Below, piece after piece: positions 1 to 5,489 of a stretch of DNA of 7,993 nt. Every line of letters begins with the position of its first letter. Position 1 is the stretch's first letter. Source of the stretch: Caldithrix sp. RBG_13_44_9 (lineage in GTDB: Bacteria > Calditrichota > Calditrichia > RBG-13-44-9); assembly GCA_001771055.1 (NCBI GenBank), contig MESS01000096.1:3183-11175 (forward strand), in the 5' to 3' direction. A model generated the notes under the pieces. It was not told the DNA's origin. It ran no database searches and was given only the letters and a program-made list of their open reading frames with translations. Both the position numbers and the translations under genes were made by a program.

Positions 1-307
1 GAACCGCAAATCGGGCTTTTATTCGCAAAAGAATCTTTTTTAGTCCTTCCGGAACAAAAGCAGTACCGGAATCAATATGATAGATTTCCTTTTGCAACGG
101 GCTGAGGGGGAAAACCATAGAAGCTTCACTCAAAAGATCCCGGAATGTCTGAAAGAGTCCATCCCCGGAAACAGAAGTTCCACTTACTTCAGCAGTTTTA
201 AAATTTTCAAACAACAGGTGAACAGCCTTATTCTGTGAGCGAATCCGTTCCAGGGCGCTGCCAGCATGAAGAAAATCAATCTGTTTCCGATAATCAAAGG
301 TGTTCAT
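1..307 (-). CDS. Partial unknown protein, N-terminal 102 residues
   Basis: The minus strand is open from an ATG at 307 down to the window edge, giving 102 complete codons with no stop, so this is the start of a longer gene. The protein begins MNTFDYRKQIDFLHAGSALE and is mostly charged and helix-like, with no signal peptide, membrane segment or cysteine motif in the visible part. An AAGGA Shine-Dalgarno site lies at 316-320 (read on the minus strand), 8 nt before the ATG, which supports this start. It is divergent from the ytxH-like gene and therefore probably belongs to a separate unit extending left. I do not recognise the family and assign no function. The open frame and well-placed ribosome site make a real gene likely, but the identity is unknown. 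Confidence 0.72.
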   Translation of the reverse strand, partial: MNTFDYRKQIDFLHAGSALERIRSQNKAVHLLFENFKTAEVSGTSVSGDGLFQTFRDLLSEASMVFPLSPLQKEIYHIDSGTAFVPEGLKKILLRIKARFAV

Positions 308-330
308 CAACCTAATCCTTATTGATACGA

Positions 331-360
331 TTTATCAGACATTGAGTCTAAAATTTGCAA
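331..360 (-). promoter_or_regulatory. Weak candidate promoter for the leftward gene
   Basis: On the minus strand TTGCAA (355-360) lies 18 nt before GATAAA (331-336), each matching four of six consensus bases, with the start codon at 307 downstream. The match is weak and the region is AT-rich, so this is only a candidate. Confidence 0.2.
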
Positions 361-455
361 AATTTAAACTTGATGAAATAATTGAATTAAACAAATGTCA
401 CAAATATAGAATTCAGTTTGCAAAATAAAAAGTTGAGATTCTTTTCTCTGAGCAA

Positions 456-479
456 ATCATCAGAACCCGCTCTGATGGT
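456..479 (+). repeat. Inverted repeat / hairpin upstream of ytxH-like gene
   Basis: CATCAGA (458-464) and TCTGATG (471-477) form a perfect 7-bp stem around the 6-nt loop ACCCGC. One G-U pair and one A-U pair extend it to 456/479. No T-run follows, so it is not an intrinsic terminator. It lies about 155 bp upstream of the candidate ytxH promoter, so it is outside that transcript and could be a protein site or part of a longer leader. Confidence 0.45.
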
Positions 480-579
480 ATCAAGAGACCTGGCAGTACG
501 ATCGTCAGGGAGTAAAATAACCTTTAATCCTGCTAAAATTTCTGTCCTCAAAGGTTTGATTTATCCTGAAGGGAAAAAA

Positions 580-628
580 TAATCTGTCAGAAATTCATCA
601 CTTTACCAGGAGATTCTAATCTGTCAGA
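580..628 (+). repeat. 12-bp direct repeat TAATCTGTCAGA, period 37
   Basis: TAATCTGTCAGA is present exactly at 580-591 and again at 617-628. The second copy ends 4 nt before the candidate -35 box at 633. Two identical sites about 3.5 helical turns apart, just upstream of a promoter, is the arrangement expected of activator or response-regulator binding sites, but the regulator is unknown. Confidence 0.45.
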
Positions 629-632
629 CTGC

Positions 633-661
633 TTGACTAACTGATTATAATTGTTTATCTT
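633..661 (+). promoter_or_regulatory. Candidate sigma70-like promoter of ytxH-DUF948 unit
   Basis: TTGACT (633-638, five of six consensus bases) and TATCTT (656-661, four of six) are separated by 17 nt, predicting a start near 668 and a leader of under 30 nt before the ATG at 696. A perfect TATAAT at 646-651 lies inside the spacer and could be an alternative -10, but it has no good -35 at the right distance. Confidence 0.4.
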
Positions 662-695
662 GTAAGGCATTGAAACAAAATTTAAGGAGATACCG

Positions 696-1082
696 ATGAG
701 AAATGGAGGAGATTTTTTAAAAGGCTTTTTACTCGGTGGTTTAATCGGTTCAGTGATTGCCCTGCTTTATGCCCCGAAAAGCGGTAAAGAGACCCGGGAA
801 GAGATCGGCCAAAAAGCGGAAGAGTTGGGCCATAAGGCCAAAGAAGAGTATGAAGCGGCACTGGAAAAAAGCAAGCAGACCTATCATGCCGCTATTGACC
901 GGTTGAAGAACCTGGAAATCGTTGCCAAAAAAAAAGTAGAAGAGGTTGAAGATCAGTTTCAGGAAATAACTGAAAAAGGTAAAGAAACCGTTGTGGAGAG
1001 CAAGACCCGCTTGAAACAGGCCATTGATGCCGGTTTGGAAGCCTTCAAAGAAGAAAAAGCTGCCAAAAAGAAGAAAGCGTAA
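696..1082 (+). CDS. YtxH-domain small membrane protein
   Basis: A 128-residue protein of the YtxH family. Residues about 8-26 form one glycine-rich hydrophobic segment with the typical N-terminal pattern (FLLGGLIGSVIALLYAP), followed at once by the family signature around residues 26-37 (APKSGKETREEI). The rest, about 35-120, is strongly charged and heptad-like, rich in Glu and Lys, suggesting a long cytoplasmic coiled coil, and it ends in a lysine run. The start is supported by AAGGAGA at 684-690, five nt before the ATG. YtxH proteins are linked to general stress responses in Bacillus, but their molecular role is not settled. The DUF948-like gene follows 28 nt later, so the two are probably co-transcribed and may act together at the membrane; that is inference. 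The family call is fairly secure, the function is not. Confidence 0.88.
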   Translation: MRNGGDFLKGFLLGGLIGSVIALLYAPKSGKETREEIGQKAEELGHKAKEEYEAALEKSKQTYHAAIDRLKNLEIVAKKKVEEVEDQFQEITEKGKETVVESKTRLKQAIDAGLEAFKEEKAAKKKKA

Positions 1083-1110
1083 AGCGCTTTAAAAGACAAG
1101 GAGATCATTC

Positions 1111-1497
1111 ATGCTGTGGGAAATTAGCGTGCTCATTGCTTCGCTTGCTTTTCTTCTGCTGGTTATATTCATCATCCCGACCATTGTCCAGATCCGGAGA
1201 ACAATTAGAGATGCGGAAATCACCATAAAATCCATCAATCAGAATCTTCCCGGAATCTTGACGAATATTGATGAGATCACCACTAACATTACCCAAGTCA
1301 CCCAGTCCATTCATCAGAATATTGACGGGCTGAAGGAAGTGGTAAACAAAATTCATCTGGTAGCCGATGATATAGTACACTTCGAGCAGACGATCCGTCA
1401 GGAAATCGAACCGCCGATTCTGAATACCCTGGGTACACTTTCCGGGATTGGCAAGGGAATCAGGACTTTTATGGAAGTGTGGCGCAGGAGAAGTTAA
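1111..1497 (+). CDS. DUF948-like membrane-anchored coiled-coil protein
   Basis: A 128-residue protein with an N-terminal membrane segment at about residues 3-27 (hydrophobic, no cleavage site seen). A polar helix from about 30 to 100 follows, with regularly spaced Ile/Leu and many Asn/Thr/Gln residues (IKSINQNLPGIL, NIDEITTNITQ). The tail is short and basic (VWRRRS). This layout matches the DUF948 family, which often sits beside YtxH genes in bacteria, and that neighbour is present here 28 nt upstream. AAGGAG at 1098-1103 with a 7-nt spacer supports the start. The weak helical periodicity resembles methyl-accepting or structural coiled coils, but there is no signalling domain. A role in envelope or stress structure is a guess from the family, with no direct sequence evidence. 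Confidence 0.82.
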   Translation: MLWEISVLIASLAFLLLVIFIIPTIVQIRRTIRDAEITIKSINQNLPGILTNIDEITTNITQVTQSIHQNIDGLKEVVNKIHLVADDIVHFEQTIRQEIEPPILNTLGTLSGIGKGIRTFMEVWRRRS

Positions 1498-1792
1498 GTG
1501 ATAATCTTTGACCAACATTTTTATCACCGTGTTATCACAGGTCTAAGATAGTATGTTTAAAATTTGTGAAAGTTATTTAGTCAGTTGCCGCCACTGGTAC
1601 GGATTCAGTTGAATATTTTCTCCTTCCTGTTAGTTTTCTCTCATTTTTCTAATTTCTCAACTTTTTAATTCCCTGAAATCTGATACTATTCAGGGCCTTT
1701 GATTCAGAGGGAATAAAAAGGAGAAACCCTTTTTTCTGTAAGAAAGTAAAAAATTTGATCAGCTTTTAATAAAATGTGACAGGAGCAAAATC
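1498..1792 (+). promoter_or_regulatory. 295-bp leader region of the GTPase-like gene
   Basis: This region has no convincing gene. In order it contains GTGATAA at 1498-1504 and its inverse TTATCAC at 1521-1527 and 1532-1538. A weak promoter possibility follows: TTATCA 1521-1526, 17 nt, TAAGAT 1544-1549. Next come a pyrimidine-rich tract (1621-1670, about 80% C/T), a 7-bp hairpin CCCTGAA/TTCAGGG (1671-1677 with 1689-1695), and AAAAAGG/CCTTTTT (1715-1721 with 1728-1734). TTTCTCCTT at 1617-1625 is exactly complementary to AAGGAGAAA at 1718-1726, so alternative folds are possible. The true ribosome site is AGGAG at 1781-1785. Regulation at this leader is plausible but not shown. Confidence 0.4.
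1671..1695 (+). repeat. Perfect 7-bp inverted repeat CCCTGAA/TTCAGGG
   Basis: The arms 1671-1677 and 1689-1695 are exact complements around an 11-nt loop. No T-run follows, so this is not a simple terminator. It lies about 100 nt before the GTPase-like start codon and may be an operator or a leader hairpin. Confidence 0.4.
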
Positions 1793-3109
1793 ATGAACCG
1801 GACTAAAGTGATTATTATGGGAGCTGCCGGACGCGATTTCCATAATTTCAATACATTTTTTCGTGACAACCAACAGTATGAGGTGGTGGCATTCACGGCC
1901 ACTCAGATCCCCAATATCGAGAGACGGAAGTATCCTCCCGAACTGACCGGAAAATTATATCCCAAGGGCATCGATATCTATCCAGAAAACGAACTGATCG
2001 ATCTGATAAAAAAGTATAAAGTGGACGAAGTAGTTTTCTCTTACAGCGATGTGCCTTATGATTACGTAATGAGTCACTCCGCAGCAGTAAATGCGGCCGG
2101 GGCTGACTTCAAATTAATGGGTCCCAACCATACCATGCTAAAATCCAGCAAGCCGGTGATTGCAGTCTGTGCGGTACGTACCGGCAGTGGTAAAAGTCAG
2201 ACTACCCGGCGGGTGATTGAATTATTGCAAAACGCCGGTAAAAAAGTTGTTGCGGTACGGCATCCCATGCCCTACGGAAACCTGAATGAACAGAAAGTTC
2301 AGCGTTTTGCCACCCTCTCTGACCTGGATAAACACAAATGCACTATTGAAGAGCGTGAGGAGTATGAACCGCATATCGTCCGGGGCAACATCATTTATGC
2401 CGGAGTAGATTATGAAGCAATCCTGCGCCAGGCTGAAAAAGAAGCCGATATCGTTGTCTGGGACGGCGGTAACAATGATCTGCCATTCTACAAACCCGAT
2501 CTTCATATTACAGTAGCAGATCCGCATCGCCCGGGAGATGAATTGTTTTATTATCCGGGAGAAGCCAATCTGCGGATGGCGGACCTGATCGTGATCAACA
2601 AGATTGACACTGCCAATAACGAGGATGTACAGACAGTGCGGAATTCCATTTTCAGGGTGAATCCAAACGCAATGGTAGTAGAAGCGGCATCACCGATATT
2701 CGTGGAGGATTATCAACTGATTCAGGGTAAACGGGTTCTGGCAGTGGAAGATGGTCCCACTCTGACCCATGGGGAAATGACCTATGGTGCAGCAGTGGTG
2801 GCCGCAGAAAAATTCGGCGCCCTCGAGCTGGTTGATCCGCGTCCTTACACCGTGGGTACCATCAGCGAAACATACGAAAAATATCCCGAGATCGGCACCT
2901 TGCTTCCGGCTATGGGATATGGCGACAAACAGATCAAAGATCTGGAAAAGACCATTAACCAGACTGAATGCGACGTGGTGATCATCGGAACACCTATCGA
3001 TCTGCGAAAATTGATTAACATTAATAAACCGGCAGTGCGGGTAACCTACGAACTGCAGGAAATTGGCAAACCAGATTTACTGGACGGTCTGAAGAAATTC
3101 CTGAAATAG
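1793..3109 (+). CDS. Cyclic 2,3-diphosphoglycerate synthetase-like P-loop GTPase (COG2403 type)
   Basis: A 438-residue soluble protein. Residues 1-118 form an N-terminal Rossmann-like domain opening VIIMGAAGRDFHNF (7-20). A P-loop domain follows with GTGSGKSQ-type Walker A at 128-136 (VRTGSGKSQ, Lys134), a Walker B-like hhhWDGGNND at about 220-229 and a GTPase-style NKID at 269-272. The C-terminal part (about 310-438) has a second alpha/beta pattern (VVIIGTPIDL). This architecture matches proteins annotated as cyclic 2,3-diphosphoglycerate synthetase, which in Methanothermus closes 2,3-diphosphoglycerate to its cyclic thermoprotectant, and bacterial relatives annotated only as predicted GTPase. 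In a bacterium the substrate is uncertain and the archaeal name should not be taken as function. AGGAG at 1781-1785, seven nt before the ATG, fixes the start. A strong terminator follows directly, so it is probably transcribed separately from the carbamate kinase. The family call is good and the activity is open. Confidence 0.82.
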   Translation: MNRTKVIIMGAAGRDFHNFNTFFRDNQQYEVVAFTATQIPNIERRKYPPELTGKLYPKGIDIYPENELIDLIKKYKVDEVVFSYSDVPYDYVMSHSAAVNAAGADFKLMGPNHTMLKSSKPVIAVCAVRTGSGKSQTTRRVIELLQNAGKKVVAVRHPMPYGNLNEQKVQRFATLSDLDKHKCTIEEREEYEPHIVRGNIIYAGVDYEAILRQAEKEADIVVWDGGNNDLPFYKPDLHITVADPHRPGDELFYYPGEANLRMADLIVINKIDTANNEDVQTVRNSIFRVNPNAMVVEAASPIFVEDYQLIQGKRVLAVEDGPTLTHGEMTYGAAVVAAEKFGALELVDPRPYTVGTISETYEKYPEIGTLLPAMGYGDKQIKDLEKTINQTECDVVIIGTPIDLRKLININKPAVRVTYELQEIGKPDLLDGLKKFLK

Positions 3110-3124
3110 TCAATTCTACCAATG

Positions 3125-3164
3125 AATGCTGGGGATAAACTTTCCCCGGCATTTTTTATTTTTT
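3125..3164 (+). terminator. Intrinsic terminator after the GTPase-like gene
   Basis: AATGCTGGGG (3125-3134) and CCCCGGCATT (3144-3153) form a 10-bp stem with a single G-U pair and a 9-nt loop. The stem is followed by a T-rich tail (TTTTTT from 3152, then more T to 3164). It begins 15 nt after the stop codon at 3107-3109, a classic Rho-independent arrangement. Confidence 0.88.
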
Positions 3165-3166
3165 GG

Positions 3167-3195
3167 TTGATTAGGTACGCATTCATTTAAATAAT
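3167..3195 (+). promoter_or_regulatory. Candidate sigma70-like promoter of carbamate kinase
   Basis: TTGATT (3167-3172, four of six consensus bases) and AATAAT (3190-3195, five of six) have a 17-nt spacer. This sits directly after the terminator tail, as needed if carbamate kinase is an independent unit. The predicted start near 3202 leaves a leader of about 48 nt. Confidence 0.4.
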
Positions 3196-3209
3196 TACAA
3201 CCGTTGTAA
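3195..3209. promoter_or_regulatory. Palindromic operator candidate TTACAAC-C-GTTGTAA
   Basis: A perfect 7-bp inverted repeat with a one-base centre spans from the last base of the candidate -10 across the predicted transcription start. A repressor bound here would block transcription of carbamate kinase. The regulator is unknown. The half-site TTGTAA also occurs at 6386-6391 in the sucD-korD gap, although a hexamer can recur by chance. Confidence 0.45.
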
Positions 3210-3249
3210 ATCAAATTTTGCTGTCGTTTTTTGACCTGAGAACAATCCT

Positions 3250-4200
3250 ATGAATAAATCCAGAACCATTGTAGTAGCATTGGGCGGGAATGCCATCAGC
3301 CATGAATTTGAAGAGGGCAATATCCATCAGCAGTTTGCCAATACCCGCCAGAGCCTCAGCGGAGTGGTAGAATTAATTGCTGCCGGATACCGGGTCCTTA
3401 TTACCCACGGCAACGGCCCGCAGGTCGGAAACGCTCTGATCCGGGTGGAAGAAGCCCGGCATCTGGTGCCAGTTCTGCCTCTCGGGGTAATCGTGGGTGA
3501 CACCGAAGGCGGTATGGGGTACATGGTGGAACAATGTCTGCAGAATAAAATGCATGACCGCGGAATCAAAAAGGAGATAGCTACCATTGTCACCCAGGTG
3601 CTGGTTGATCCAGATGATCCTTCCATTGCCAATCCCACCAAATTTGTGGGCCCGTTTTATAAAAAGGGGAAAGTCGAAGAAATGGCCAAACGACCGGGAT
3701 GGGTGCTGAAGGAAGATCCCGGCCGGGGTTGGCGAAGAGTGGTTCCTTCCCCTGTCCCCAGAGAAATTGTCGCTAAAAAAGTAATTAAATTGTTAGTGGA
3801 AAATGATATTATCGTTGTTGCCTCCGGGGGTGGCGGCATTCCGGTTTACATCGATAAAGGCAATGGCTGGTACGAAGGAATCGATGCAGTAATTGATAAA
3901 GACCTGGCCTCAGCGGTATTAGCCCGCGATGTGGAAGCTGAAGAATTAATGATCCTCACCGCGGTGGAAAAGGTGGCTCTGAATTTCAAGAAACCAAATG
4001 AACAACTGCTGGACCAGGTAACATTGAGGGAGATCAAAAATTATTATCGGGAAGGGCACTTTCCGGCTGGCAGTATGGGACCCAAGATCCAGGCAGCCAT
4101 CAATTTTCTGGAGAGCGGCGGCAGGCGGGTAATTATCACTTCCATCGAGAGATCAATGGATGCTATCTCCGGCAGTGCCGGGACGGTAATCGTTACTTAA
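3250..4200 (+). CDS. arcC: Carbamate kinase
   Basis: A 316-residue protein of normal family length (about 310). It catalyses reversible transfer of phosphate between carbamoyl phosphate and ADP, giving ATP plus carbamate, which breaks down to ammonia and CO2. Visible amino-acid-kinase motifs in order are VVALGGNA (8-15), the HGNGPQVGN loop (53-61), the family-typical insert around 128-137 (NPTKFVGPFY), SGGGGIPV (192-199), the IDKDLAS metal/nucleotide site (215-221), ILTAVEKV (235-242), and FPAGSMGPKI (271-280) with the conserved lysine 279. All key motifs are intact, so it should be active. The ribosome site is weak (only GAG at 3238-3240, about 9 nt away), but no better start exists. No arginine deiminase or ornithine carbamoyltransferase gene is in view, so the source or fate of carbamoyl phosphate is unclear. 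Its neighbours are the GTPase-like gene upstream and sucC 93 bp downstream. Confidence 0.95.
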   Translation: MNKSRTIVVALGGNAISHEFEEGNIHQQFANTRQSLSGVVELIAAGYRVLITHGNGPQVGNALIRVEEARHLVPVLPLGVIVGDTEGGMGYMVEQCLQNKMHDRGIKKEIATIVTQVLVDPDDPSIANPTKFVGPFYKKGKVEEMAKRPGWVLKEDPGRGWRRVVPSPVPREIVAKKVIKLLVENDIIVVASGGGGIPVYIDKGNGWYEGIDAVIDKDLASAVLARDVEAEELMILTAVEKVALNFKKPNEQLLDQVTLREIKNYYREGHFPAGSMGPKIQAAINFLESGGRRVIITSIERSMDAISGSAGTVIVT

Positions 4201-4246
4201 TAACTACTAAATATTAAAAATCAGGTTTTCTACAATCTCATTTTTA

Positions 4247-4252
4247 TATAAT
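4247..4252 (+). promoter_or_regulatory. Candidate -10 box of the suc-kor operon
   Basis: A perfect TATAAT lies in a very AT-rich gap (4201-4293, about 23% GC) between carbamate kinase and sucC, placing a start near 4259 and a leader of about 35 nt. No good -35 box stands at 16-18 nt, and no terminator was seen after carbamate kinase, so readthrough from that gene is also possible. Confidence 0.33.
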
Positions 4253-4293
4253 AAATAAAACTATAAATTGCAGGCAAAATTCGGAGTGATTAC

Positions 4294-5454
4294 ATGAATA
4301 TTCATGAGTACCAGGCAAAGGAAATTTTGCGGACATATCAGGTGGATGTTCCCCGCGGAAAAGTAGCATTTACCCCGGAGGAGGCTGAATGGAATGCCCG
4401 GGAACTGGGCGGACAGGTATTCGTGGTAAAAGCTCAGATCCACGCCGGAGGAAGAGGGAAAGGCGGCGGCGTGAAAATCGCCAGAACTCTCCCGGAAGTA
4501 AAGTCTTTTGCCAGTCAAATGCTGGGAATGAAATTGGTAACCCATCAAACCGGCCCGCAGGGAAAAATGGTCCAGCGCTTGCTGATTGAAGAAGGAATTG
4601 ACATCCTCAAAGAATTATATCTGGGAATAGTGCTGGACCGATCTGTTTCAAAACTGGTGTTCATGGCTTCCACTGAAGGTGGAATGGAAATAGAGAAAGT
4701 GGCTGCAGAAAAACCACAGGCGATTATTAAAGAATATGTAGATCCGCAAGTTGGAATGCAGACTTTTCAGGCCCGGAAAATAGCTTTCGGACTGGGTCTC
4801 TCTGGTGACCAGATCAAGAACGCCGTGAATTTTATTTTAAGTTTATATCAGGCCTTTGTTGAAACCGATGCGTCACTGGCTGAGATCAATCCCCTGGTGA
4901 TAACCCGCGATGGCAGGGTACTGGCTCTGGATGCCAAAATGAATTTTGATGACAGTGCACTGTTCCGGCATCCGGACATTCTGGAAATGCGCGATCTGCA
5001 TGAAGAAGATCCCCTGGAGATCGAAGCTTCCAAATTCAAACTAAATTATATCAAACTGGACGGGGATGTCGGTTGCATGGTGAATGGGGCGGGTCTGGCA
5101 ATGGCCACCATGGACATAATCAAACTGGCCGGGAGCATGCCCGCTAACTTTTTAGACGTGGGTGGCGGAGCGAATGTGGAAACGGTAAAAAACGGTTTTA
5201 AAATCATATTATCTGATGCCAACGTAAAAGCGGTCTTAATCAATATTTTTGGCGGCATTGTGCGATGCGACCGGGTAGCCCAGGGAATTATCGAGGCAGC
5301 TCAATCGGTGAAAATTCACGTGCCCATGGTCATTCGTCTGGCAGGAACTAATGCCAAGGAAGCCGCGGATTTATTACGGCAATCAAAGATGCATTTTGAA
5401 GTTGCCGAGACTCTGCAGGAAGCGGCTAAAAAAGTAGTTCAAATTCTACACTAA
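4294..5454 (+). CDS. sucC: Succinyl-CoA synthetase beta subunit (ATP-grasp)
   Basis: A 386-residue protein of standard length. With SucD it interconverts succinyl-CoA, nucleoside diphosphate and phosphate with succinate, nucleoside triphosphate and CoA in the TCA cycle. The N-terminal ATP-grasp domain starts with the family hallmark MNIHEYQAKEIL and contains VVKAQIHAGGRGKGGGV (44-60, Lys46 and the glycine loop). The metal ligands Asn199 (in AEINP, 196-200) and Asp213 are in place. The C-terminal CoA-ligase domain shows GDVGCMVNGAGLAMATMD (257-274), FLDVGGGA (286-293), INIFGGIVRCD (316-326) and RLAGTN (348-353). GGAG at 4283-4286, seven nt before the ATG, supports the start. It is the first gene of a tight five-gene run. 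Whether ATP or GTP is preferred cannot be decided from motifs alone. Paralogues such as malate-CoA ligase share the fold, but the pairing with Kor genes favours succinate. Confidence 0.95.
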   Translation: MNIHEYQAKEILRTYQVDVPRGKVAFTPEEAEWNARELGGQVFVVKAQIHAGGRGKGGGVKIARTLPEVKSFASQMLGMKLVTHQTGPQGKMVQRLLIEEGIDILKELYLGIVLDRSVSKLVFMASTEGGMEIEKVAAEKPQAIIKEYVDPQVGMQTFQARKIAFGLGLSGDQIKNAVNFILSLYQAFVETDASLAEINPLVITRDGRVLALDAKMNFDDSALFRHPDILEMRDLHEEDPLEIEASKFKLNYIKLDGDVGCMVNGAGLAMATMDIIKLAGSMPANFLDVGGGANVETVKNGFKIILSDANVKAVLINIFGGIVRCDRVAQGIIEAAQSVKIHVPMVIRLAGTNAKEAADLLRQSKMHFEVAETLQEAAKKVVQILH

Positions 5455-5489
5455 TTCAGCCAAAGCGATCAAAGAAAAAGGAAAGTGAT

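Larger units (their letters stand above)
308..695. other. Divergent intergenic region, 388 bp
   Basis: This non-coding stretch separates two divergent genes and is AT-rich. It holds the ribosome site of the left gene, a perfect 7-bp hairpin near 458-477, a 12-bp direct repeat (580-591 and 617-628), a sigma70-like promoter at 633-661 and the ribosome site of the right gene. The element TTTGCAAAAT occurs at 354-363 and 417-426, but in such AT-rich sequence this may be chance. I saw no tRNA-like fold or convincing small gene. Confidence 0.7.

Noticed and set aside
354..426. Direct repeat TTTGCAAAAT at 354-363 and 417-426
   Set aside because: It is only 10 bp in very AT-rich DNA with no link to a promoter element, so chance is a sufficient explanation.
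475..582. A 35-codon plus-strand frame starting MVSRDLAVRS in the divergent region
   Set aside because: It has no Shine-Dalgarno site, starts inside a hairpin arm and resembles no family I know; a frame this short is expected by chance.
1080..1091. Perfect 12-nt palindrome TAAAGCGCTTTA over the ytxH-like stop codon
   Set aside because: About two perfect 12-nt palindromes are expected by chance in a window this size, and it has no loop or T-run to act as a terminator.
1105..1527. Long minus-strand open frame opposite the DUF948-like gene
   Set aside because: The plus-strand frame has a ribosome site, a membrane segment and a family-like pattern; the antisense frame has no recognisable domain and is a shadow.
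1553..1612. A 19-codon frame (MFKICESYLVSCRHWYGFS) in the leader of the GTPase-like gene, possible leader peptide
   Set aside because: There is no well-spaced ribosome site and no run of a regulatory amino acid, and no attenuator-type terminator follows.
1715..1735. AAAAAGG/CCTTTTT stem with T-run as an intrinsic terminator
   Set aside because: The stem is short and mostly A-U, and its T-run is the stem arm itself rather than a following tail, so it is unlikely to terminate on its own.
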